A DNA stretch of 11,275 bases, taken from Hemicentrotus pulcherrimus. Lineage: Eukaryota > Echinodermata > Echinoidea > Camarodonta > Strongylocentrotidae. A program made the position numbers and the translations under genes. The stretch covers positions 3,713-14,987 of the forward strand of contig BEXV01000732.1 of the NCBI GenBank assembly GCA_003118195.1. Direction: 5' to 3'. Shown here piece by piece: positions 1 to 7,048 of this stretch (positions within the stretch are counted from its first letter, which is position 1; each line of letters opens with the position of its first letter). The notes below the pieces were generated by a model. The model made no database searches, had not been told where the DNA came from, and saw only the letters and a list, made by a program, of their open reading frames with translations.

Positions 1-21
1 CCCCCCCCCCCCCCCCCCCCC
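1..21. repeat. poly-C homopolymer run
   Basis: Twenty-one consecutive C residues open the window. This may be the end of a longer C/G tract or a sequencing or assembly artefact at a low-complexity site. No function is assigned. Confidence 0.95.
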
Positions 22-494
22 AACTCTATTAGCCTTTCGTCTAAATGCGACATGTTTTGTTAAGCATAGCTGTTGATTTACTTCAGTGTGAACAAGGATT
101 CATGCAAAAGGCCACCTCATCAGTTAGAAACTCATCACTGCCAAAAATAAATGGAAATGTTAGTCCTGAATGTTACAAATAACAGCTATTAAGTCTAACC
201 ACTGATAATATTATAATTATGGTGAAGCAATATTGTTCTTTTTTAATACAAGATATAACTGAAAAGAAATACTAATTAAAGACATGATGTTAAAGAACTT
301 AAGTAACCACTTTAAACTACATGATGTTGACTTTCCAGTATTCCACCAAAAACTGTGTACATTTGAGTTTCTTACAAACGTTATGTGCCTGTCACATATG
401 TCGTAATAAAGACATGACAGTATCAATAACTTCCAAGACTATTTTCATTTACCACCCAAATTTTGAAGACATTTTGATAACTTTAGGCACATAC
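22..494 (-). other. intron of the SMCHD1 homologue (3' side, continues out of window)
   Basis: AT-rich sequence downstream (minus sense) of the donor GTATGT at 494-489. I looked for the next expected SMCHD1 segment, the IDNGRGM region of the GHKL ATPase, on the minus strand and did not find it. The short open frames here have no recognisable similarity. No repeat family is recognised. Confidence 0.6.
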
Positions 495-577
495 CAATCT
501 AATTTCTATGTTTCTTGGTCCGACGTTATTCACCGTGGCTGAAAGTGAGTTGTCTATCAGTTCTGCAAATGCAAATG
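495..577 (-). CDS. SMCHD1: SMCHD1 homologue, exon with ATPase motif I (partial gene)
   Basis: This 83-nt exon encodes the start of the GHKL (Hsp90-type) ATPase domain. The minus strand has an acceptor ending AACAG at 582-578 and a donor GTATGT starting at 494. Read in phase 1 from the preceding exon it gives P followed by 27 codons, FAFAELIDNSLSATVNN then VGPRNIEIRL. The AELIDNSLSAT stretch is the family's motif I. In the human protein the E of AELIDN is E147, needed for ATP hydrolysis, and the N coordinates the nucleotide-bound metal. Both are present. The exon ends in phase 0. SMCHD1 acts in the nucleus, where the ATPase supports long-range chromatin silencing in mammals. A MORC-family ATPase has a similar motif I, but the upstream exons match SMCHD1 specifically. 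The rest of the ATPase and the C-terminal hinge are outside the window. Confidence 0.88.
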
Positions 578-988
578 CTGTTAGGTATAGCAACAAATAT
601 TACTAACTGGTGTTATCATGAGACGACATTTAACATTTATTCTTGTAGAAGTTATGTTAATTATAAATTCAAATTTCCCATGATATGTTAAAATATGAAA
701 TAGAAAACCAATAACGATATAATTAATGCCATCAAATTATATCAGTATCACACATAAACCTTTATTGGCCTTACCACTGCGTCTGTAATTAAATATATAA
801 TTAAAAATAATAATGTATTCATTACTGAAACCTAAAGCTAAACAAAAGGAAAAACATGGCTCTCTAAGTGTAAGAACAGTGAATCTGTGCAACTTGTTTT
901 GAAGTAGTAGTGATAAAGCTTAATAGATGAAAGTAAAGAATTAAATACCAGTACCATTGATCACACAATGAAAGATTTTAAACATTAC
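578..988 (-). other. intron between the second and third visible SMCHD1 exons
   Basis: A 411-bp AT-rich intron with donor GTAATG at 988-983 and acceptor AG at 579-578 on the minus strand. I see no repeat, RNA gene or further exon in it. Confidence 0.8.
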
Positions 989-1150
989 GTAGTGGATTTT
1001 GTCCTTCGCTGGCATAGTACTCATACATTCCACTCCTGATGATGGTGTCATAGTGGGGTTGGTACTCCACCCTCTCTTGGATAGGGGCCGACAAGTCCTG
1101 CTTAAAGTGCACAAGCAGTAAGAGAGTGACTCCATCCTCCACAAGCTCCT
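989..1150 (-). CDS. SMCHD1: SMCHD1 homologue, exon spanning end of ubiquitin-like domain and ATPase N-terminus (partial gene)
   Basis: This 162-nt exon (54 codons, phase 1 to phase 1) is bounded on the minus strand by acceptor ACCGTTTCAG (1160-1151) and donor GTAATG (988-983). It encodes [13 protein letters not shown], the last strand region of the SMCHD1 ubiquitin-like domain. A linker follows, and then [20 protein letters not shown] and QNPL. The [19 protein letters not shown] segment is nearly identical to human residues 120-141, which is diagnostic for SMCHD1 rather than MORC or Hsp90. In the human protein this N-terminal extension packs against the ATPase and carries many of the arhinia (BAMS) variants; here the ASEGQNPL run is unchanged. 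The split codon C|CA joins to the next exon and restores the expected proline of NPLP. A 74-codon frame on the same strand (941-1165) is a shadow reading of this exon. Confidence 0.93.
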
Positions 1151-1865
1151 CTGAAACGGTAACAAATGAAATAGTAATATATTCGTAAAGGACAGGTATT
1201 AATGTACAGGGTAATAACAATTACAAAAAAATACTTTTAATAACTATCTGCCTCCAGAGAATGTTCAGCCTTCTTGAAAGTTTACACCTTATTTGTGGAG
1301 TCACATGACTTTTAGTAAGTTTTTGTCAGTATATAAATGGTTAATCCGTTGATTTAACATACAAACAAATTGAACACTGGATTTTGTTCAATACTTTTTC
1401 TCATGGTTAATTGGCATATGCTTTATCTTAATATGAATGAAAGCTATTCAGATGAAAGCTCCAAAATGACAATTTAAAAAAAGAACAATGAAAATACAGT
1501 TCTAATAAAATTGTACTATTTGCTGTAACTTACAATATTTTTGATGTATTTCCATAATAGCAAAGGAGAAATATATACCGCCTTTACCATTAATGGCTGT
1601 CTGCATTAAAATCATTTTTTCTTCAAGCTTTAATCTCCATCAATACTTTTCAGTAGACTCTATGAAAAGAAACTTTGGTATTTAATAAGATGTTATAAAA
1701 ATGCTACAGCTACACTCAAATGTTTCCTGCATGCACTGCATCTCTCTCTCTAGTCTCATTTACCAGTTTTGAAAACCACAAGTCTTTTGGGATAGTAAAG
1801 TAGCTGGATAGATGTTCCTTGCCTAAGAAGTTAGATACGTAGACGTCTCCAGCACGGAAATTGTG
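1151..1865 (-). other. intron sequence without recognised element
   Basis: AT-rich part of the long intron between exons 4204-4126 and 1150-989. Apart from a short TC run near 1741-1752 I see no coding, RNA or repeat signal until the repeat arm that starts around 1866. Confidence 0.55.
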
Positions 1866-2240
1866 TTTACCTAAGATTTATTGGGGCTTCCGAGGTAAAA
1901 TATGATGCTTAAAACAATGCAACCGAATAATTTTTGTTTTTAATTGGTGCCCAAAGTGCCCAGATGTAATGTTTAAGGGACCCACCAGTGTTGCTATGCA
2001 TTTCTGAACCAATTTTGACTTTTAATGTCCGTTCGGTTTAGAAAACCCACCATGAACAATACAGTGGAATACGGTATAGGTTAAGACCCGCAGAAGTCCA
2101 TATGGGCCCTGGATGTTCCAAAGAGCCCATTGAACCAGCAACTATAGAAAGTCAAGGTAATCGCTTTAAATTATTTTGGGGGTAATAGGGTCACATCAAA
2201 ATGTCTATTTCGGTACTAAAATACAATGATTCATTGTAGG
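1866..2240 (+). repeat. copy A of a ~370-bp interspersed repeat (inverted relative to copy B)
   Basis: Compared by eye with the reverse complement of 3515-3908, this stretch shares many blocks in the same order: TATGATGCTTAAAAC / TGTGATGCTAAAAAC, CCAAAGTGCCCA, GGGCCCTGGAT, ACCAGCAA, and TTTGGGGGTAATA. Identity looks like roughly 65-75% with indels. No long open frame is shared, so it looks non-coding. I do not recognise the family. It may be a MITE or other non-autonomous element, or the two arms may belong to one larger structure. Confidence 0.75.
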
Positions 2241-2314
2241 TATGAAGCTTTGATAGCCAACTATGTCTCAGGTACGCAAATCTAATTTTAAAGTAGGGCT
2301 GCATTAATATTAGC

Positions 2315-3187
2315 TACCTGAGCCCTCTTGAATTGAATCGAAATGATTTATTGTCCCAAAAATGTAAATTCGTTCCTCACCGGCATATAATATAATAATA
2401 ACAACATAACACCAATGGCGTTACATCCAACAATACGAGTGACGTCCTACTTCCAGGCACATCACAATTCAAATGTAAATAGGGAACACGGAAATATTCT
2501 TGCTTGCCTAGAAAATGGAGCAAAGCAATACAATAGTACAATACTTGCCCTCGTCTTACTTTATACTGTTGTAAATATGAGTCGAATCCAGCACAAACGA
2601 AAGTCTGAAGCGCTCCCGCCTATTGCGGGGAACGCAGAGGCGAATTCCTGATCAGTTAAAATTATAATTATGGAACAAATGATGTGTTGGGTCTTTCATA
2701 ATATGTGTTACCTTCAACAATGTATGATCAACATATATATTTCCTAAACTGGGCAATTCCAAATCGATGATGCACTGAGCCATTTTCCTTATCCTTTCAG
2801 TTTACTTTTTGCTAGGACGTGTTCCATTACTAAAGTAACAAATAAGATGGACTAAATGATTGATTTATAGAACAGAACAAGAAGTGTTCAGTCTTTGTGT
2901 AGACCGATCAGTCTTTGTGTAGTTTCCTATGTTGTATAAGGTAATAAAGCCTTTGATTAGCTTTCTTCTGAATAATGTGGACCAGTCCAATTTACATGAT
3001 ATAATAGTGCCAATATATTTGTAATCCCAACCTGCTCGACAACGGAATCGTGAATACAATGGGGTGCATGATCCACTACAGTTCTCTTACGAAAATCTAT
3101 TATGATTTCCTTCATATTTGCCACATTTAATTTAAAGTGGTGACTGTCACACCATTCAACAAACTCTATATAGACAACAATGCCTAA
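2315..3187 (-). mobile_element. 5'-truncated LINE relic (CR1/L2-like), RT C-terminus plus 3' UTR
   Basis: A degenerate non-LTR retrotransposon end in the same orientation as SMCHD1. Minus-strand conceptual pieces in order are FVEWCDSHHFKLNVANMKE and IIIDFRKR (about 3160-3080), the RT segment after the YxDD motif. After a frameshift comes YKYIGTIISCKLDWS (about 3030-2985). Near 2640-2556 is an arginine-rich VPRNRRERFRLSFVLDS segment ending in a TAA at 2558-2556, which resembles the C-terminal end of such ORF2 proteins. A short AT-rich 3' UTR follows, with AATAAA in GGGACAATAAATCA near 2356-2343 and a low-complexity end ATTTCGATTCAATTC near 2330. There is no catalytic core, so it is a dead fragment. 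The family assignment rests on motif style only. Confidence 0.78.
2886..2922. repeat. short tandem duplication TCAGTCTTTGTGTAG
   Basis: The motif TCAGTCTTTGTGTAG occurs twice about 20 bp apart (2889-2903 and 2909-2923), inside the LINE relic. It is a local duplication with no evident role. Confidence 0.7.
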
Positions 3188-3340
3188 ACAGTCATGGTTC
3201 AGTGGCAAAGCAATGGCCTCGTAACTGTGAGGCTCCAGGACCAAGACCTCGTCGATGTGCTATATTAGTGCCCTTTTGTAGGGTATTAATCCTCATTACT
3301 GCCTTTTATGACTTAAGGGCGTAGGTCCCCTAGTTGACTG
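3188..3340 (+). mobile_element. tRNA-derived SINE relic
   Basis: The plus strand has a Pol III A-box-like TGGTTCAGTGG at 3195-3205. An anticodon-arm-like CCTCGTAACTGTGAGG follows at 3217-3232, and a decayed B box AGGACCAAGACC at 3237-3248. Downstream, CCCTTTTGTAGGGTATTAAT then CCTCATTACTGCC resembles the CCTTGGGCAAGGCACTTTATCCTCATT block seen in invertebrate tRNA-SINE bodies (family knowledge from memory). The B box is degenerate, so this is neither a functional tRNA nor an active SINE. The 3' end is not clear. Confidence 0.6.
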
Positions 3341-3367
3341 CATATTAGCATACACATGCTTTAGCAG
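3334..3367. repeat. imperfect hairpin GACTGC...GCAGTC
   Basis: Outer arms GACTGC and GCAGTC enclose TAGCAT and ATGCTT, giving a short imperfect stem. It could be the 3' part of the SINE relic or chance. The sequence from 3368 to 3514 shows nothing else I recognise. Confidence 0.45.
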
Positions 3368-3514
3368 TCATGCAAAACAAACACTGGCAAATTATCATTC
3401 AAACAAATCTGAGAATGTGTACTATTATCTAGATCTATTAGGAATAAATCATTGTCAAAATAATTCCATAAATTGTGGTAAATTTTTTTCCAACGTTATG
3501 AGCGGCAGTGTATT

Positions 3515-3908
3515 TTGATACCGTTATAGAAATGTGAATGTGATCTTATTACCCCCAAAAATAGTTTGAAAGAATTCACTTGACTGTCTAGACTTGCTGG
3601 TCCTATGGGCCATTTTGGGAGCGAATCCAGGGCCCCTGTGCTCTCATATACTTATATCATATTTCACTGCATCGTTGATGGTGGGTTTTTTTTTGGGGGG
3701 GGGGATTAGCTTGTTTTTTTTTTGGACACCAAACGAACATTTCCCGCCAAAATATTTGTTCTGAATTACCTAAAAACACTGGCGGGCCCCTAAACATAGA
3801 ATGTGGGCACTTTGGACTTTGGACATCAATTATATAAAAAGCAGACGTCGGTATCGTTTTTAGCATCACATTCCAGGCTACTCAGGAATCCACAATAACA
3901 TAGGTGAA
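3515..3908 (-). repeat. copy B of the ~370-bp interspersed repeat (inverted relative to copy A)
   Basis: Reverse complement partner of 1866-2240, sharing in order the TGTGATGCTAAAAAC, CCAAAGTGCCCA, GGGCCCTGGAT, ACCAGCAA and TTTGGGGGTAATAA blocks. It contains a T/G homopolymer patch at about 3686-3722 that copy A lacks. A 70-codon minus frame at 3657-3869 is not preserved in copy A, so it is not treated as a gene. The arm ends about 220 bp from the SMCHD1 donor at 4125. Confidence 0.75.
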
Positions 3909-3940
3909 CCCTCTTGCAGCCTTTTTACACACAGCTAAAA

Positions 3941-4046
3941 TTCATCGTATCTAGAGATGATTAGAATCATCGTAAAGTTTTAAACATGTTTATAGACAAA
4001 ATTTCCCAGTGTGAACATCGTTTATACGATGTTGGGATAGATACGA
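3941..4046. repeat. hairpin-rich foldback patch
   Basis: Three nested or adjacent inverted repeats can be read directly. The outer arms are TCGTATCTA (3945-3953) and TAGATACGA (4038-4046). Inside are a stem GATGATT-AG-AATCATC (3956-3971) and a perfect 8-bp stem AACATCGT-TTAT-ACGATGTT (4014-4033). It is likely a MITE-like or foldback relic in the intron. No transposase or RNA gene signal is seen. Confidence 0.6.
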
Positions 4047-4125
4047 AGTCGCGATTAAGTCGCGTCGGTGTACCTAACACTAAAAGGGGGCATTGAAGAA
4101 TTGTAGATTATGTGAAATAGCTTAC

Positions 4126-4204
4126 CGTAAGTCTTGTCTGTATTGATCTCATCCCTGTTGGTGGTAGCAATGACAAACGTTCCATCATCTGAGATTCCAA
4201 ACTC
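4126..4204 (-). CDS. SMCHD1: SMCHD1 homologue, ubiquitin-like domain exon (partial gene)
   Basis: This 79-nt exon (phase 0 to phase 1) runs from an acceptor TTATTATAG (4213-4205) to donor GTAAGC (4125-4120) on the minus strand. It encodes EFGISDDGTFVIATTNR and then DEINTDKTY, matching the LGIS....FVITTTSRKEI part of the human SMCHD1 N-terminal ubiquitin-like domain (about residues 64-88). The final split codon G|AG joins to the 1150-989 exon as E and gives a continuous [12 protein letters not shown]. The polypyrimidine tract is weak, and the sequence immediately upstream is LINE reverse-transcriptase DNA. The preceding exon (V-Y-x-F-D-R-R region of the human protein) was not found in 4205-11275, so the first intron is probably more than 7 kb long or an exon was missed. 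Confidence 0.88.
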
Positions 4205-4224
4205 CTATAATAACGAATGGTTTT

Positions 4225-4417
4225 AAAAGATAATACATGATTAAAGTGCCCAGAATCTGTACCATTGGGAAAGGAAATAACCGTGTCATCTCCGTACAAA
4301 TAACGTTTGCATGAATGAAAAAACTGAGGTTAAATCGTGGATGAAAGTTATGAATAACAATGGAACCAAAATAAATCATTTGGGTGCCCTAAGCTCAATG
4401 AATAGTTCTTCAGAAAT
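4225..4417 (-). pseudogene. LINE reverse transcriptase fragment with LGxP and YGDD motifs
   Basis: Minus-strand frames show ELRAPK-stop-FILVPLLFITFIHDL (about 4397-4326), the equivalent of the RT motif GVPQGSILGPLLFLIYINDL. After a frameshift comes LYGDDTVISFPNG (4299-4261), with both catalytic aspartates of the Y-x-D-D box. The in-frame stop and frameshift rule out function. Similarity fades around 4225, after the GHFNHVLSF stretch. This piece continues the RT that stops at the SINE boundary near 4772. Confidence 0.8.
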
Positions 4418-4771
4418 AATAATTATAATAATATTTAAATTGTATATAGCGCTTAATACAAATGTCTCTAAGTCCTTTACAAATATACTATTACCCCGGT
4501 CATTGGATGCAGTGCTTGCCCCGCACACAGAGTATGCACAATCTCCACTCCCAGGGGGGCATTCCAGCCAGGCGTTACGTGACGCTAAAAAACTGTTTGA
4601 CCGACAATGGCGGTCGCATCCTACCGGGTACCCATTAGACACCTGGGTGGAGAGTAGCAAGTGCAGGTTAATATCTTGCCAAAGGATATTAGTGCCGTGT
4701 TGGGAATCGAACCCTCGACCTTCGCATCTCCAAGTCAAGCGCCTTAAACCACTCGACCACGACACTCCCAC
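4418..4771 (-). mobile_element. tRNA-derived SINE inserted in the LINE RT
   Basis: On the minus strand the element starts with a tRNA-like head. It has an A box TGGTCGAGTGG (about 4760-4750) and a perfect B box GGTTCGATTCC (about 4708-4698), closest in style to a tRNA-Ser or tRNA-Leu. The body contains CTTTGGCAAGATATTAACCT and then CTCTCCACCCAGGTG, followed by AATGGGTACCCGGTAGGATG, a block shared by many marine-invertebrate SINEs (recalled, not searched). It ends with TTAAGCGCTATATA and an ATT-rich tail near 4440-4418. No clear target duplication was found. The overlapping 163- and 131-codon frames are fortuitous. Confidence 0.82.
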
Positions 4772-5236
4772 AGGTGCTGCCAGTTACAATTCTACGATCT
4801 GAAAGGTAGTTTATAAACCATGTTAGAAAGGTCCCGTTGATCCCGATTCTTATTAGTTTGTCAGAAACTGCATCGGTAAATTTCTCTCATCAATAGCCTT
4901 CAACCAATCATCCGTGACTTTAATCAATGCCGTAAAAGTAGAGTGTCCTGGACGAAAACCCGACTGCTCTACTGAAAGTACGTTGGTTCTATAAAAGTGC
5001 TGCTACGTACATCACCCTTACCAGGATTTTAGATGTACAAGAAATTATGGGAATTGGCCTTTAGTTATATTTGGGATTGATCTATCAGTTTTTTTAAAGC
5101 AATCTTTCATTTCTTCGAAATTATACCTAGGAAAATGGATTTGTTAATCAGATAGCTTATTCGTCGAATGATTTCATTTATGAACATTTTCAAAATCTGT
5201 AAAGATATTCTATTCAAACCTAATGATTCATTATTC
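4772..5236 (-). pseudogene. LINE reverse transcriptase fragment, N-terminal half
   Basis: Minus-strand translation in three shifted frames shows ESLGLNRISLQILKMFINE (about 5230-5170) and INKSIFLGIISKK-stop-KIALKK. Then come SVEQSGFRPGHSTFTALIKV and TDDWLKAIDE (about 4975-4885), and LIRIGINGTFLTWFINYLSD (about 4860-4800). These match, in order, the RT fingers motifs, the QSGFRPGHST motif and the region just before GVPQG. The DLSKAFDTV motif with the first catalytic aspartate is lost between AIDE and LIRIG, apparently by a deletion. This is a dead copy. Confidence 0.8.
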
Positions 5237-5609
5237 TTAAAGAGAAGGTTGAGTTCTGGGAAGAGGTGAAAAATAATTCGTGAATTTTATCATTTGTTAT
5301 TATGCAAGTGTGGAAGAACATCAGATAAGACATGTTCCCAGAAAAGCATGGCTCTTCAAATGCCTTCATATTATAAATATGTCATGTTTATCGAAAAACA
5401 CAGGGGGGAGGTTTTTTAGGCCACGTGTTCGTGTAGTCCCATATACATCTTTCTGTGTACAGTGTTTGTAACTTTACCAAATTTCTTGATTCCAGAACCT
5501 TGTAATACACACAAATTCTTATATGCTAGATGATCAACCTTTTCTGGTCGATTCCACACCGTTTCTTTCACAATGCAATTGCATGACCAGAACTCAACTT
5601 CATCTTTAA
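5237..5609. mobile_element. TTAA-flanked non-autonomous TIR element inserted in the LINE
   Basis: TTAA occurs at both ends (5237-5240 and 5606-5609). Inside are imperfect inverted repeats at 5241-5259 and 5587-5605, sharing AGA.....TTGAGTTCTGG (16 of 19 positions). The element sits where the LINE linker reading ILKELKTN (ending at 5609) should run straight into ESLGLNRI (starting below 5237), so its borders are supported by the LINE reading on both sides. TTAA target use is typical of piggyBac, but these ends do not begin with the usual CCC. The interior has a 60-odd codon open minus frame with no ATG at its start and no recognised homology, plausible by chance. Confidence 0.7.
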
Positions 5610-6850
5610 TTTGTTTTTAATTCTTTCAAAATATCACATTCACTTATATAACAAAGTTTTAATGGATATTCCACTCCGATATCATCATTATCACAAACTA
5701 TAGTCTCAATTATTGTAGAATCAGAAAATAACCCGGTAGCAACATTTGCAAAATGATAATTAAAGTGGTTAGCCATGCATCGACAATGACTGGATGTAGG
5801 TTGTGAAGATAAAGTTTTCTTGGTTAATAATGAAGACAATGTATTCCATGAATTATTACAATTCTGATCCTTAGTCAAAAGTTATAATGTAATAATTGCG
5901 TTTCGTTTTCTTAGTAAAAGGTGTAGATTTGTTTTTTTACCAACGATAGTCTTTTCGGGCATTTAGATTTTGGGTCGTTATAGCTTCGGACTTTGTCAAG
6001 TCTCTTTTCTTTATAGCTTCAAAAATGTTTTGAAATTATCCATGACGATTGACCGCTTCGAACTATTTTTGGTTTAAGGGGCAGATGTTTATTGACAACA
6101 TAAAAAAAAGAAAAATTCAAATTCATAGGTTGCTTCATCAATATCCTTTTCCTGTGAGAGATCAGACTTGAGCATATACACCTCTAGACTTCCTTTACGT
6201 TGTATACTTGACACCCGATTGAGTTTGATGCGCTTTCCACATGAGAAAGCTCATTGAATGGTCACTTACTCCATTGTGTGTAACACCAAAAGACTTGATC
6301 ATCTCAATATTGTTTGTTAACATGTGATCGACAAAAGAAACGGATTCACCTGTAATTCGGGTACATTCAGTGGTATTAACAAAATGTAAAGAGTATATAA
6401 TATTGTTAACCTGCGTATTCGTCTACCTCCTTTTGAATGTCAAGATATTAAGCAAAGAGGTGACAGTCAAGACATTCTGTGAATTCCAAAAAGTTTTCAT
6501 AATTGTCTTTAAGATCAAATTTTGAGTTTGGAGGCAGATACCAATTAAAAAGAAATATTGGTTTCGTCTTTTTGAGACGTATGAGAATTGGAATAGCTTC
6601 AAGGCCAGACACAGGAGAGTATTCAAAAATATCAAATTCTACACTTTCATGTACGTGAAAATAATAATACTTGACCTCCAGGCCTGTTGCGATCTTTACG
6701 AACAGTATCATAATGAGGAACTTCAATTTCATTATCATCATCAAGTCTTGTTTCCTTAAAAGCAAGGACATGTATATCATTAAAGCACAACATTATTCGT
6801 CTTTCATCAATATGTTTGTAGAGACTCACAATATTCAATTGAGCAGATTT
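5610..6850 (-). pseudogene. LINE AP-like endonuclease domain and linker
   Basis: Minus-strand pieces, in order, are SAQLNIVSLYKHIDERRIML (about 6845-6785), then LAFKETRLDDD with the endonuclease glutamate, and VRKDRNRPGG. After a frameshift come GLEAIPILIRLKK and IFLFNWYLPPNSK (about 6600-6520). A degenerate GDxN site reads ECLDCHLFA near 6480-6455. CTRITGESVSFVDHMLTNN follows (about 6365-6310), and GVSDHSMSF (6270-6245) with the catalytic SDH. The linker then continues to NNSWNTLSSLLTKKTLSS and MANHFNYHFANVATGL (about 5850-5730), the typical spacer before the RT. Multiple stops and frameshifts make it non-functional. Confidence 0.83.
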
Positions 6851-7040
6851 TAATCCCTTGTCTGAGAGGTTTATGGTATATCATAAAAATTCTATTTGGA
6901 GGTCTTTGAATACTAATTATGCGTTTGCTCTACCAAATTAGAGTTGCAAAGTAGTACACTATGACTAGCATCGGTAATATCTGAATCAAAAAATGGAAGT
7001 TGTTGCATAATACATTTTGGGCACTCCCATCCAATAAACG
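6851..7040 (-). pseudogene. LINE PHD-like finger, C-terminal half, and spacer
   Basis: The minus strand reads GWECPKCIMQQLPFFDSDIT across about 7033-6970. The WxCPKC end of a PHD/C4HC3-type finger followed by LPFF is the usual sequence just upstream of the endonuclease in this LINE group (family knowledge). The reading is split by the hAT insertion at 7049. The spacer to the endonuclease is short and AT-rich. Confidence 0.7.
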
Positions 7041-7048
7041 GGTAGGAT
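7041..7048. repeat. hAT target-site duplication, left
   Basis: GGTAGGAT, identical to 7779-7786 on the other side of the element. An 8-bp duplication is the hallmark of hAT transposases. Confidence 0.92.

Noticed and set aside
321..542. 73-codon plus-strand frame
   Set aside because: It runs antisense across the SMCHD1 exon at 577-495 and has no recognisable similarity.
2415..2651. 78-codon plus-strand frame
   Set aside because: It is antisense to the LINE relic's C-terminal coding end and 3' UTR.
3657..3869. 70-codon minus frame in repeat copy B
   Set aside because: The frame is not kept in repeat copy A, so it is not under coding constraint.
4690..4771. functional tRNA gene
   Set aside because: A and B boxes are good, but the acceptor arms do not pair convincingly, and a SINE body and AT-rich tail follow.
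4311..4802. 163-codon plus and 131-codon minus frames
   Set aside because: Both read through the SINE; the tRNA-like head and body explain the sequence.
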